Source: CAYSYM01 sp964435115
GTDB lineage: Bacteria; Chloroflexota; UBA6077; CF-72
NCBI GenBank assembly: GCA_964435115.1
Contig: CAYSYM010000011.1
Coordinates: 1 to 64,000, forward strand
Reading direction: 5' to 3'
DNA length: 64,000 nt
The number at the start of each line of letters is the position of its first letter. Position 1 is the first letter of the stretch. The translations under genes and the position numbers were made by a program. This document shows, piece after piece, positions 17,245 to 25,526 of this stretch. A model generated the notes under the pieces. It saw nothing but the letters and a program-made list of their open reading frames with translations, made no database searches and had not been told where the DNA came from.

Positions 17245-19155
17245 TTGCACCGCCTTCTACGCGTGCTGCTCGGCGTCCTCGTGGTCGCCGCAGCCACCAT
17301 GCCGGCCGCGCCCATGGCGCTGGCCCAGACAACCGACGAGCGGTTCTTCCCGCAGACGAGCTACCGCATCGACAACGACGCCTTCTGGAGCTACTTCCAG
17401 CGACGGGGCGGCGTGCGCACGTTCGGCTACCCCGTGTCCCGGCAGTTCCGGCTGGACGGGTTCCCGGTCCAGATCTTCCAGCGCGAGGTGATGCAGCAGA
17501 AGCCGGACGGCTCCGTCGCCACGCTGAACCTGCTGGACGAAGGGCTGATGCCCTACACCCGCATCAACTTCTCCACGTTCCCGGCCCCTGATCCGGCAAT
17601 CATCGCCGCCACCCCGCTACCGAGCGACCCGGCCTACGCGGAGAAGATCATCCAGTTCGTGGCCGACCAGGCGCCCGACACCTTCGAGGGCGAGCCCGTC
17701 AACTTCGGCCAGACGTTCAACACCACCGTCACCTACGAGGACGCCTACCCGAACGGCGACGGGCCGGCCTCCGTAATGCCGCTGTTCAACCTGGAGCTCT
17801 GGGGCGCGCCGACCTCCCGGCCCACCCGCGATCCCAGCAACTTCAACTTCATCTACCAGCGCTTCCAGCGCGGCATCATGCACTACGACAAGACGACCGG
17901 CCTGACGCAGGGGCTGCTGCTGGCCGACTACCTGAAGGCGATCCTGACCGGCCAGAACCTGCCGCCGGACCTGGAGGCCCAGGCTCGCGGGTCGCGCTTC
18001 TACAGGCAGTACGCGCCCGGCCAGCCAGGCAGCATCGCCCGCCCGGCCGAGCTGCCCGGCAGCGACCTGACCAATGCGTTCGAGCAGCAGCAGCCCGCCA
18101 CCGGGGGCGCGACCCCCGTGGCACCCGCCAGCGGCTTCGCCTACGGCTTCCAGATCCACATGTGGGATGCGAACGCCGAGGCGAAGGACCTGATCGCCGG
18201 GATTGCCAGGGGCGCCGGCTTCAACTGGGTCAAGCAGCAGGTCGAGTGGAATGCCGTCGAGCGGGCGCCCGGCCAGTATGACTGGGGCGAGCTGGACGCC
18301 ATCGTCAACGCCGCCAACGCCAAGGGGCTGCAGGTCCTCCTGACCGTGGTCCAGGCGCCGCCGTTCTACCGCGGCGCCTCGAGCGGCTTCATGCCCGCCG
18401 ATCCGAGCACCTTCCAGACGTTCATGCAGGCCCTGGCCGCGCGCTACGCCGGGCGGGTGCAGGCGTACGAGCTGTGGAACGAACAGAACCTCGACCGCGA
18501 GACTGGGCCGGGCAACGTCAACCCGGCGAACTACCTGCAGCTCCTGAAAGCCGGGTACACCGGCGTCAAGGCGGGCGACAGCCAGGCGCTGGCGCTGCTG
18601 GGCGCGCCGAGTCCGACAGGAGCCAGCGTCCCCGGTGTCTCGATGGACGACCTCGAGTACCTGCGCCAGCTCTTCGCGATCAATGGCGGCGAAGTGACAC
18701 AGTACTTCGACGCGCTCAGCGCCCACCCGAGCGGGTTCTCCAACCCGCCCGACTGCACGCCGGCGACGCCGGAGTGCAGCCTCTCCGGCGGCTTCAACAA
18801 TGACCCCAGCTTCTTCGCCTTCTACCGCGTAGCCCAGTACCGCGAGGTGATGGTCCAGAATGGCGACGGCGCCAAGAGGATCTGGTTCACCGAGTTCGGG
18901 TATGACTCGACGGACGCTCCGCCGCCTGGCTACGAGTACGCCCGGTTCATCAACGAGCAGCAGCAGGGCCAGTTCCTGGTGCGCGCCTTCCAGAAGGCGC
19001 GCGAGCTGGACTACGTCGGGGGCATGATCGTCTGGAACCTGAACTTCCAGCCGTTCGTCCCGAAGTCTGACGAGAAGTGGGGCTTCGGCGTGATCCGGCC
19101 TGACTGGAGCCCGCGGCCGGCGTACGCCATGCTGGCGGCGATGCCGAAGCCGTAG
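17245..19155 (+). CDS. Secreted clan GH-A glycoside hydrolase-like protein
   Basis: A 636-residue exported protein. TTG 17245 follows CAGGGAGG by four bases. Signal peptide 1-27 (A-L-A cleavage). Residues about 33-115 hold the F-F-P-Q-T-S-Y-R-I ... R-T-F-G-Y-P-V-S-R module frequent in secreted Chloroflexota proteins. After a linker (about 270-295) a TIM-barrel begins at F-A-Y-G-F-Q-I-H-M-W. Candidate acid/base is Glu413 in Y-E-L-W-N-E-Q-N and candidate nucleophile is Glu550 in W-F-T-E-F-G-Y-D, the paired glutamates of clan GH-A (families like GH5 or GH39). The polysaccharide substrate cannot be read from sequence. Alone on its strand, followed by a hairpin. Confidence 0.85.
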   Translation: MHRLLRVLLGVLVVAAATMPAAPMALAQTTDERFFPQTSYRIDNDAFWSYFQRRGGVRTFGYPVSRQFRLDGFPVQIFQREVMQQKPDGSVATLNLLDEGLMPYTRINFSTFPAPDPAIIAATPLPSDPAYAEKIIQFVADQAPDTFEGEPVNFGQTFNTTVTYEDAYPNGDGPASVMPLFNLELWGAPTSRPTRDPSNFNFIYQRFQRGIMHYDKTTGLTQGLLLADYLKAILTGQNLPPDLEAQARGSRFYRQYAPGQPGSIARPAELPGSDLTNAFEQQQPATGGATPVAPASGFAYGFQIHMWDANAEAKDLIAGIARGAGFNWVKQQVEWNAVERAPGQYDWGELDAIVNAANAKGLQVLLTVVQAPPFYRGASSGFMPADPSTFQTFMQALAARYAGRVQAYELWNEQNLDRETGPGNVNPANYLQLLKAGYTGVKAGDSQALALLGAPSPTGASVPGVSMDDLEYLRQLFAINGGEVTQYFDALSAHPSGFSNPPDCTPATPECSLSGGFNNDPSFFAFYRVAQYREVMVQNGDGAKRIWFTEFGYDSTDAPPPGYEYARFINEQQQGQFLVRAFQKARELDYVGGMIVWNLNFQPFVPKSDEKWGFGVIRPDWSPRPAYAMLAAMPKP

Positions 19156-19174
19156 CGCTCGCGGCGCGAGCGAT

Positions 19175-19204
19175 GCAGGGGCGACGCGTGGGCGTCGCCC
19201 CTGC
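19175..19204 (+). terminator. 13-bp stem terminator-like hairpin
   Basis: GCAGGGGCGACGC (19175-19187), loop GTGG, GCGTCGCCCCTGC (19192-19204). It starts 19 bases after the glycosidase stop codon. No U-tract, only GTGGTT. Confidence 0.75.
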
Positions 19205-19269
19205 GTGGTTCCCGGGACGTCGCGGCGCCTGGCCCACCGTGCGCCCCGGCCAGCTATCCTGGCGCCAGG

Positions 19270-19695
19270 GTGACCTCGAAGGGTCAGACGCCCCGATGGC
19301 GCAGCGTACCAATCCCCGCCGAGCCCGAGGGCAAGGTGGTCGTGGTGCGGGTGTGCTTGCCAGACGACGTGGAGGGGCGCTTCGTGCTCGACACCGGGGC
19401 GGGAACGTCCGGGCTGAGCCTCGCGTGCGCGCGCCGGCTCGCCCTCCCCCTGCGCCCCAGCCTGCGCGTCCGCACGCCCATGGGCCTCACCGCGGTTGGC
19501 ACGCTCCACGTGCCCTGGCTGGTGGTTGGACCGCTCCGCGTCGCTCAGCTGCGGCTCGCGGTTGTGCCGCTCCCCGACGACCGGGTGGACGGGCTCCTTG
19601 GGCTGGATGTCTTCCGCGCGCTCGGCGCCGTCGGCGTTACCCTGTTGCTCCACCCACCCCGCGTCGAGGTGCTCCTCCCGGTCGACGAGGGCTGA
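19270..19695 (+). CDS. Retropepsin-like aspartyl protease domain protein
   Basis: This 141-residue protein is a single pepsin-like lobe. The active-site motif F-V-L-D-T-G-A-G-T-S-G-L-S lies near residues 38-50, and the second hallmark strand V-D-G-L-L-G-L-D-V-F near residues 108-117. Such one-lobe proteins work as dimers, or act in soluble bacterial proteases of clan AA. There is no signal peptide or transmembrane segment. GTG 19270 was taken because the preceding sequence is intergenic, but the exact start is unsure. Confidence 0.75.
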   Translation: MTSKGQTPRWRSVPIPAEPEGKVVVVRVCLPDDVEGRFVLDTGAGTSGLSLACARRLALPLRPSLRVRTPMGLTAVGTLHVPWLVVGPLRVAQLRLAVVPLPDDRVDGLLGLDVFRALGAVGVTLLLHPPRVEVLLPVDEG

Positions 19696-19869
19696 TGCCC
19701 GCCCTCGCCCGCGCGGTCGCCACCGGCAGCCGGCGCGAGGCGCAGGCGCGGCCCACCGGCAGCCCTCGCGCGCAGGAGGCGTGAACCAGCTCGGCCGGGC
19801 TCAGCCTGGAGTCGAACGCAGGCCCCGGCTCGCGCCCCGAACGCTGGTTGAACGCGACGGGCGAAGCGC

Positions 19870-20748
19870 CTACGGCCGCGCCACCCGCACGCCAGCGGCC
19901 TCCTCCCACAGGCGGACCAGGCCGGCCATGTCGTCTTCGCCCAGCCCGCGCCCCCGTGCCTCGATGAACCGCTGCTCTGCGAGGGCGCCAAGCAGCAGCG
20001 GCACGTTCGCGGCGCGGGCCTCGGCGTGGATCAGCCCCAGGTCCTTGAGGAGCAGGTTCGCGGGCGTCGCGGCGCTGAAGTCACGCGCCATGATGCGCGG
20101 CAGGTGGCGCGTCATCATCGTCGAGCCGCCGTAGGAGGTCCCGATCAGGTCGAGCAGGACCTGGGGGTCCGCCCCGAGCTTGGCGCCGAAGACCGCCGCC
20201 TCGGCGATGGCAGCCGTGTGCACGCCCACCAGGAGCTGGTTCACGAGCTTGACCACCTGGCCGGCGCCGACCAGGCCGCACAGCCGGATATTCTGGCCGA
20301 ACGCCTCGAACACCGGCAGCACCCGGTCGAACGCGGCCCGGTCGCCACCCACCATCACCGTGAGCGTGCCCGCTCGGGCGCCGGGTGGCCCGCCTGAGAC
20401 CGGCGCGTCCAGGAAGCTCGCCCCTCGGGCGGCGAGCTGCTCCGCGCACCAGCGGTTCAGGCTGGGGCTCACCGTGGAGTGGTCCGCGTAGACCTGGCCG
20501 GCGCGAGCCGCGCCTGCCATCTCCGCGTACACCTGCTCCACCGACTCGGGCGTCGGCAGCGCCGAGAGGACGACGTCGGCGCGCTCGGCGACCTCGCGCG
20601 CCGACGCGGCGGGGCGGGCGCCCGTGGCTGCGACCGCGTCCATGGCGCCGCGTGACCGGTTGAACACGTGGACGATGTAGCCCGCCTCGAGCAGCCGTTC
20701 GGTCATTGGCCGCCCCATCTTCCCGATCCCGACGAAGCCTGTCTCCAT
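19870..20748 (-). CDS. NAD(P)-dependent beta-hydroxyacid dehydrogenase (3-hydroxyisobutyrate dehydrogenase type)
   Basis: A 292-residue oxidoreductase. The nucleotide motif G-F-V-G-I-G-K-M-G-R-P-M opens the N-terminal Rossmann domain; D-A-P-V-S-G-G-P-P-G-A is the substrate-binding signature, and K-L-V-N-Q-L-L-V-G contains the catalytic lysine. Family members oxidise 3-hydroxyisobutyrate (valine breakdown), tartronate semialdehyde or 6-phosphogluconate. Position behind the leucine-degradation genes favours branched-chain catabolism. ATG 20748 gives the usual length. It is the last gene of the mcc-hmgL group, 59 bases after hmgL. Confidence 0.85.
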   Translation of the reverse strand: METGFVGIGKMGRPMTERLLEAGYIVHVFNRSRGAMDAVAATGARPAASAREVAERADVVLSALPTPESVEQVYAEMAGAARAGQVYADHSTVSPSLNRWCAEQLAARGASFLDAPVSGGPPGARAGTLTVMVGGDRAAFDRVLPVFEAFGQNIRLCGLVGAGQVVKLVNQLLVGVHTAAIAEAAVFGAKLGADPQVLLDLIGTSYGGSTMMTRHLPRIMARDFSAATPANLLLKDLGLIHAEARAANVPLLLGALAEQRFIEARGRGLGEDDMAGLVRLWEEAAGVRVARP

Positions 20749-20807
20749 GCGTGCTCCCCGTGTGAGATGCGCGCTCGTTAGGGTACGCGCCCGCGCGCCG
20801 GCGCGCC

Positions 20808-21731
20808 CTAGGACAGCCCGGGGGACGGGCGCAGCCGCCCGCCCGCCTGGTAGACCTTGCTCGGCAGCGGGTGCCCCACCGCGTCGGCGATGGAGCGCGA
20901 GGCGGTGAGCACACGATCCAGGTCCACGCCGTGGTGGATGCCCATCCCGTCCAGCAGGTACACCAGGTCTTCCGTCGCCAGGTTGCCGGCCGCGTTCGGG
21001 CCCGCGAAGGGGCAGCCGCCCAGGCCTCCGGCGGAGCTGTCGAAGACAGCGATGCCGTGCTCCAGGCTCGCCATGACGTTCGCCAGCGCCGCGCCGCGCG
21101 TGTCGTGGAAGTGCATCCCCCACGCTGCGGCCGGCGCGGCACCCAGCAGCTCGTCGAGCAGGCGATCGACGTCCCCGGGGGTACCCACGCCGATCGTGTC
21201 CCCAATCCCCACCTCGTCGACACCCAGCTCGAGGAGGCGCTCCGCCACGGCGCGCACCTGCGCCGGCCGCACTTCCCCCTCATACGGGCAGCCCAGCGCG
21301 ACGGAGATGTAGGCGCGCACCCAGAGCCCCGCCGGCTTCGCCCGGGCGAGGACAGCTCGCGCGTCCTCGATCGACTCGTCGATGGTCCGGTTGATGTTCG
21401 CCCGCGCGAAGCTCTCGGTAGCGGCCGTGAACAGCGCGATCTCGCGCGCACCGGCGGCCAGGGCGCGCTCCAGGCCCTTCGGGTTCGGCACCAGGACCGG
21501 GTAGCGGACGCCGGGCCGCCGGCGGATCGCGCCGAAGACGGTGGCGGCATCGGCCAGCTGGGGGACCGCCTTCGGATGCACGAACGAGGTCGCCTCGATC
21601 ATCTCGAAGCCTGCTTCTGACAGCAGGTCGACGAAGCGCACTTTGACCTCGGTGGGGATCCGCGCCGGCTCGTTCTGCAGCCCGTCGCGCGGGCCGACCT
21701 CCACGATGCGAACGTGCTCTAGCCTCGCCAT
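20808..21731 (-). CDS. hmgL: Hydroxymethylglutaryl-CoA lyase
   Basis: This 307-residue enzyme splits HMG-CoA into acetyl-CoA and acetoacetate, the last step of leucine catabolism. V-G-P-R-D-G-L-Q-N-E at the N terminus carries the metal-binding Asp and the substrate-binding Arg. H-F-H-D-T-R-G is the second metal site. G-G-L-G-G-C-P-F-A contains the catalytic Cys of the G-C-P-[FY]-A motif. ATG 21731 places the first motif near residue 12 as in relatives; the frame upstream overlaps mccA. Seven bases separate it from mccA. Confidence 0.95.
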   Translation of the reverse strand: MARLEHVRIVEVGPRDGLQNEPARIPTEVKVRFVDLLSEAGFEMIEATSFVHPKAVPQLADAATVFGAIRRRPGVRYPVLVPNPKGLERALAAGAREIALFTAATESFARANINRTIDESIEDARAVLARAKPAGLWVRAYISVALGCPYEGEVRPAQVRAVAERLLELGVDEVGIGDTIGVGTPGDVDRLLDELLGAAPAAAWGMHFHDTRGAALANVMASLEHGIAVFDSSAGGLGGCPFAGPNAAGNLATEDLVYLLDGMGIHHGVDLDRVLTASRSIADAVGHPLPSKVYQAGGRLRPSPGLS

Positions 21732-21738
21732 GGCTGCC

Positions 21739-23718
21739 TCAGCCCTCCTCGCCAATCTCGACCAGCACCGCGCCACGCGCCGCCTGCTCGCCTTCCGCAA
21801 CGTGCACCGCCGTGACGACGCCAGCATGCGGCGCCTCGATCACGTGCTCCATCTTCATCGCCTCGAGCACGAGCAGGGGCTGGTTCGACTGTACGCGCGC
21901 CCCGGCGCGGACGGCGACCTTCGCCACGCGGCCCGGCATGGGAGCCGTGAGCACGCCCCGCCCGGCTCCGCCGTGCGCCGCACGCTCGGGCGCCGCTCCG
22001 GCCCGCTCGACCTCGCGCTGCAGCCGGTAGCTCCGCCCGCGCCATTCGACCACCAGCTCCGACGGGTGCGTCACGTGCACCACCGCGGTGTCGGCGCCGC
22101 CGACACGCAGCCGCCGCGGGCCGAGACTCGCCGGCCGTGCGAGCGGCTCCACCCAGACCGCTCGGCCTTCCACCGCCACGCTCACCGCGTCCGACTCCAG
22201 CTCACCCGCGGCGAGCGCCTCCACGCACCGCCCGGCCCGAACCCAGCGGCTGGGCTGGTCGATGCGCCCCACCCGCCACGCGCCCGGGCCCCGCCACGGA
22301 TCGGCGGCCGGCGCCGCAGAGGCCAGGAGGTCGTGCGCGCTCGCCACGGCGACAACCTCATCCGGCACGACCGCCAGCGCGTCGACGATCCCGTGCTCGG
22401 CCAGGAAGCTGGTGTGGAGCGCCCCGGCCCGGAACGCCGGGTGCTCCAGCGTGGCGAGCAGGAGATCGACGTTCGTGCGCACGCCCGCCACGCGTGTCTC
22501 GCGCAGCGCCCGGATCATCCGCTCCAGCGCGGCCGCGCGGTCCGTGCCATGAGCGACGACCTTGGCGAGCAGCGAGTCGTAGTGGGATGGCACCGGCGCG
22601 CCGGGGTAGACGCCCGCGTCCGTCCGCACGAACGGCGGGACTGCAAATTCGACCACCGTGCCCGCCGAGGGCAGGAAGCCCGCGAGCGGGTCTTCGGCGA
22701 CGATGCGACACTCGATCGCGTGGCCGTCCAGCCGCACGTCGGCCTGCGAGAACGGCAGCGCTTCCCCGGCCGCAACGCTGATCTGGAGCGCCGCCAGGTC
22801 CAGCCCGGCCACCGCCTCCGTGACCGGGTGCTCCACCTGGAGCCGCGTGTTCACTTCGAGGAAGGCGAACCGCCCGTCCTCGTCCAGGAGGAACTCCACC
22901 GTCCCAGCGCTGGCGTACCCCGCCGCGCGCGCCAGCCGCAGCGCGGCCACGCCCATCTCCTCCCGCAGCGCCGGGGACACAGCCGGCGACGGCGTCTCTT
23001 CGACCAGCTTCTGGTGGCGGCGCTGAATGCTGCACTCCCGCTCGCCCAGGTGCACCAGGTGGCCGAAGCGGTCGCCCAACACCTGGACCTCCACGTGGCG
23101 CGGGCGGCGCAGGTACCGCTCCAGCAGCACCCGGCCGTCCCCAAAGCTGGCCAGCGCTTCGCGCCGTGCCGCCTCGAGCTGCGCCGCGAGCTGGTCGGCA
23201 CGCTCGACCACCCGCATGCCTCGGCCGCCGCCGCCGGCGCTGGCCTTGATCAGCAGCGGGTAGCCGAGCTCCACGGCCGCCTCGGCGAGGCGCTCGGGGT
23301 CCTGGCTCTCGCCGTGGGAGCCGGGGAGCAGCGGCACGCCAGCGCGCCTGGCCAGCGCCTTCGCCCGCGCCTTGTCGCCCAGCAAGCGCATGGCGGCCGG
23401 TGGTGGGCCGACCCAGGCTAGGCCGGCGTCCAGGCACGCCTGGGCGAAGCCGGGGTTCTCGGCCAGGAACCCATACCCGGGGTGGATCGCTTCGGCGCCG
23501 CTCACCCGCGCCGCGCGCAGGACCGCCGCCTGGTTCAGGTAGCTCTCGGCGGCCGGGGCGGGCCCGAGGCGGTGCGCCTCGTCGGCCTCGAGCACGTGGA
23601 GCGCCCGCGCGTCCGCGTCCGAGTAGACGGCGATGGCCCGAATCCCGAGCCTGCGGCAGGCGCGGATGAGCCGTACGGCGATCTCGCCTCGGTTAGCGAT
23701 GAGCAGCGTCGTAAACAT
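21739..23718 (-). CDS. mccA: Acyl-CoA carboxylase alpha subunit (methylcrotonyl-CoA carboxylase type)
   Basis: This 659-residue protein carries the biotin carboxylase and the biotin carrier on one chain. Residues 1-115 are the N-domain (L-I-A-N-R-G-E-I-A). The ATP-grasp domain includes the glycine loop A-S-A-G-G-G-G-R-G-M, H-V-E-V-Q-V-L-G-D and E-V-N-T-R-L-Q-V-E-H. The C-terminal carrier has E-A-M-K-M-E-H with the biotinylated Lys. Paired with the carboxyltransferase gene upstream and with hmgL, the expected substrate is 3-methylcrotonyl-CoA. Propionyl/acetyl-CoA alpha subunits look alike, so the specificity rests on context. Confidence 0.92.
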   Translation of the reverse strand: MFTTLLIANRGEIAVRLIRACRRLGIRAIAVYSDADARALHVLEADEAHRLGPAPAAESYLNQAAVLRAARVSGAEAIHPGYGFLAENPGFAQACLDAGLAWVGPPPAAMRLLGDKARAKALARRAGVPLLPGSHGESQDPERLAEAAVELGYPLLIKASAGGGGRGMRVVERADQLAAQLEAARREALASFGDGRVLLERYLRRPRHVEVQVLGDRFGHLVHLGERECSIQRRHQKLVEETPSPAVSPALREEMGVAALRLARAAGYASAGTVEFLLDEDGRFAFLEVNTRLQVEHPVTEAVAGLDLAALQISVAAGEALPFSQADVRLDGHAIECRIVAEDPLAGFLPSAGTVVEFAVPPFVRTDAGVYPGAPVPSHYDSLLAKVVAHGTDRAAALERMIRALRETRVAGVRTNVDLLLATLEHPAFRAGALHTSFLAEHGIVDALAVVPDEVVAVASAHDLLASAAPAADPWRGPGAWRVGRIDQPSRWVRAGRCVEALAAGELESDAVSVAVEGRAVWVEPLARPASLGPRRLRVGGADTAVVHVTHPSELVVEWRGRSYRLQREVERAGAAPERAAHGGAGRGVLTAPMPGRVAKVAVRAGARVQSNQPLLVLEAMKMEHVIEAPHAGVVTAVHVAEGEQAARGAVLVEIGEEG

Positions 23719-23822
23719 GGGCTGGCGCGGCGAAAGGAAGCATGGCAGATGTCAGCCTTGAGGTGGCGGCACCGCGGGGTGAGCCTGCTCTCTGCGAGCC
23801 GATCGCTGATAGCCGGACGCCA

Positions 23823-25430
23823 CTACATGCGGAACACGCCGAAGCGGGTCTCCGGAATGGGGGCGTTCAGCGCCGCCGCGAGGCCCAGGCCCAGCACCAG
23901 GCGCGTGTCCGCCGGGTCGATGATGCCGTCGTCCCACAGCCGCGCGGTCGAGTAGTACGGACTCCCCTCCTCCTCGTACTTCGCCAGCGTCGGCGCCACG
24001 AACGCTTCGCGCTCCGCGTGGCTCAGGTCCCGCCCCTCGCGCTTGAGGTTGTCCAGCCGGACCTGGAGGAGCACGCTGGCTGCCTGCTGGCCGCCCATGA
24101 CGCTGATGCGGGCGTTCGGCCACATCCAGAGCTGCCGTGGCGCGTACGCCCGGCCGCACATGCTGTAGTTGCCCGCCCCGAAGCTCCCGCCGACGATCAC
24201 CGTGAGCTTGGGCACCCGGGCGTTCGCCACCGCCATGACCATCTTGGCGCCGTCGCGCGCGAGGCCTCGGTGCTCGTACTCCTTGCCCACCATGAACCCG
24301 GTGATGTTCTGGAGGAAGACCAGGGGAATGCGCCGCTGGCAGCACAGCTCCACGAAGTGCGCACCCTTGAGGCTGCTCTCACTGAACAGGATCCCGTTGT
24401 TGGCGACGATCCCCACTGGGTAGCCCATGATCCGCGCGAACCCCGTGACGAGGGTCGTGCCATAGCTGGCCTTGAACTCGTCCAGATCGCTTGCATCCAC
24501 GATGCGGGCGATCACCTCCCGCACGTCGAACTGCTTACGCAGGTCGGCCGGCACGATCCCGTAGAGTTCGCGTGGATCGAAGGCGGGCTCGCGTGGCGGC
24601 AGCACCTCCCAGGGGGCCTCCTTGCGCGCGGGGAGATGCGCCAGGATCCGCCGCGTGATGGCCAGCGCGTGCCGGTCGTCGAGCGCGTAGTGGTCGGCAA
24701 CGCCCGAGATGCGCGTGTGCACGTCCGCTCCGCCCAGCTCCTCGGCGGTCACGTCCTCACCCGTCGCCGCCTTCACCAGCGGCGGCCCGCCGATGAAGAT
24801 CGTCCCCGTCCCGCGCACAATGACGGTCTCGTCGCTCATCGCCGGCACGTAGGCGCCGCCGGCCGTGCACGAGCCCATGACCACCGCCACCTGGGCAATG
24901 CCCCTCGCGGACAGGTTGGCCTGGTTGAAGAAGATGCGCCCGAAGTGCTCGCGGTCCGGGAACACGTCCGCCTGGAGCGGCAGGAAGGCGCCGCCCGAGT
25001 CCACCAGGTAGACGCACGGAAGCCGGTTCTGCTCGGCGACCTCCTGGAGGCGGAGGTGCTTCTTCACCGTCATCGGGTAGTACGTCCCGCCCTTCACGGT
25101 GGCGTCGTTGGCGACGATCGCCACCTCCCTGGCTGCCACGGAGCCGATGCCGGTGATGATGCCCGCGGAGGGAGCCTCGTCGTCGTACATCCCCCAGGCG
25201 GCTAGGGGTGAGAGCTCCAGGAACGGCGTACCGGGATCCACGAGCCGGTCGATGCGCTCGCGCGCGAGCAGCTTGCCACGCTCGCGGTGGCGTTTGACCG
25301 CCTCCTCCCCGCCGCCCCGCTTGACCAGCGCCAGCCGCTGGCGCAGCGTCCGAACGAGCGCCAGGTTGTGCTCGCGGTTCGCCTGGAACTCGGCGCTCCC
25401 GGGGTCGACCCGTGTCTCCAGGACCGGCAT
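23823..25430 (-). CDS. mccB: Acyl-CoA carboxylase beta subunit (methylcrotonyl-CoA carboxylase type)
   Basis: The 535-residue carboxyltransferase subunit moves CO2 from carboxybiotin to the acyl-CoA. It has both crotonase-like halves: R-E-R-I-D-R-L-V-D-P-G-T-P-F-L-E-L, a G-G-A-F-L-P-L-Q oxyanion region and V-M-G-S-C-T-A-G-G-A-Y-V-P-A-M-S-D in the N half; N-G-I-L-F-S-E-S-S-L-K-G-A-H-F and G-S-F-G-A-G-N-Y-S-M-C-G-R-A in the C half. The last two are typical of methylcrotonyl-type subunits. ATG 25430 begins M-P-V-L-E-T-R-V. It heads mccB-mccA-hmgL-dehydrogenase; 104 non-coding bases lie before mccA. Confidence 0.94.
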   Translation of the reverse strand: MPVLETRVDPGSAEFQANREHNLALVRTLRQRLALVKRGGGEEAVKRHRERGKLLARERIDRLVDPGTPFLELSPLAAWGMYDDEAPSAGIITGIGSVAAREVAIVANDATVKGGTYYPMTVKKHLRLQEVAEQNRLPCVYLVDSGGAFLPLQADVFPDREHFGRIFFNQANLSARGIAQVAVVMGSCTAGGAYVPAMSDETVIVRGTGTIFIGGPPLVKAATGEDVTAEELGGADVHTRISGVADHYALDDRHALAITRRILAHLPARKEAPWEVLPPREPAFDPRELYGIVPADLRKQFDVREVIARIVDASDLDEFKASYGTTLVTGFARIMGYPVGIVANNGILFSESSLKGAHFVELCCQRRIPLVFLQNITGFMVGKEYEHRGLARDGAKMVMAVANARVPKLTVIVGGSFGAGNYSMCGRAYAPRQLWMWPNARISVMGGQQAASVLLQVRLDNLKREGRDLSHAEREAFVAPTLAKYEEEGSPYYSTARLWDDGIIDPADTRLVLGLGLAAALNAPIPETRFGVFRM

Positions 25431-25526
25431 GCGCCTCAGGGTACGCGAACGCGGCCGGTCGCGAGCGACCCCTTCGGCGCGCCCGCCCACTCGCGTATGC
25501 TTCGGCGCTCCAGGAAGGACGGGCGC

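Noticed and set aside
19700..19868. Possible tRNA or structured RNA in the convergent gap (CTGGAGTCGAACGC)
   Set aside because: The flanking sequence does not fold into a cloverleaf and has no CCA-adjacent acceptor; treated as plain intergenic DNA.
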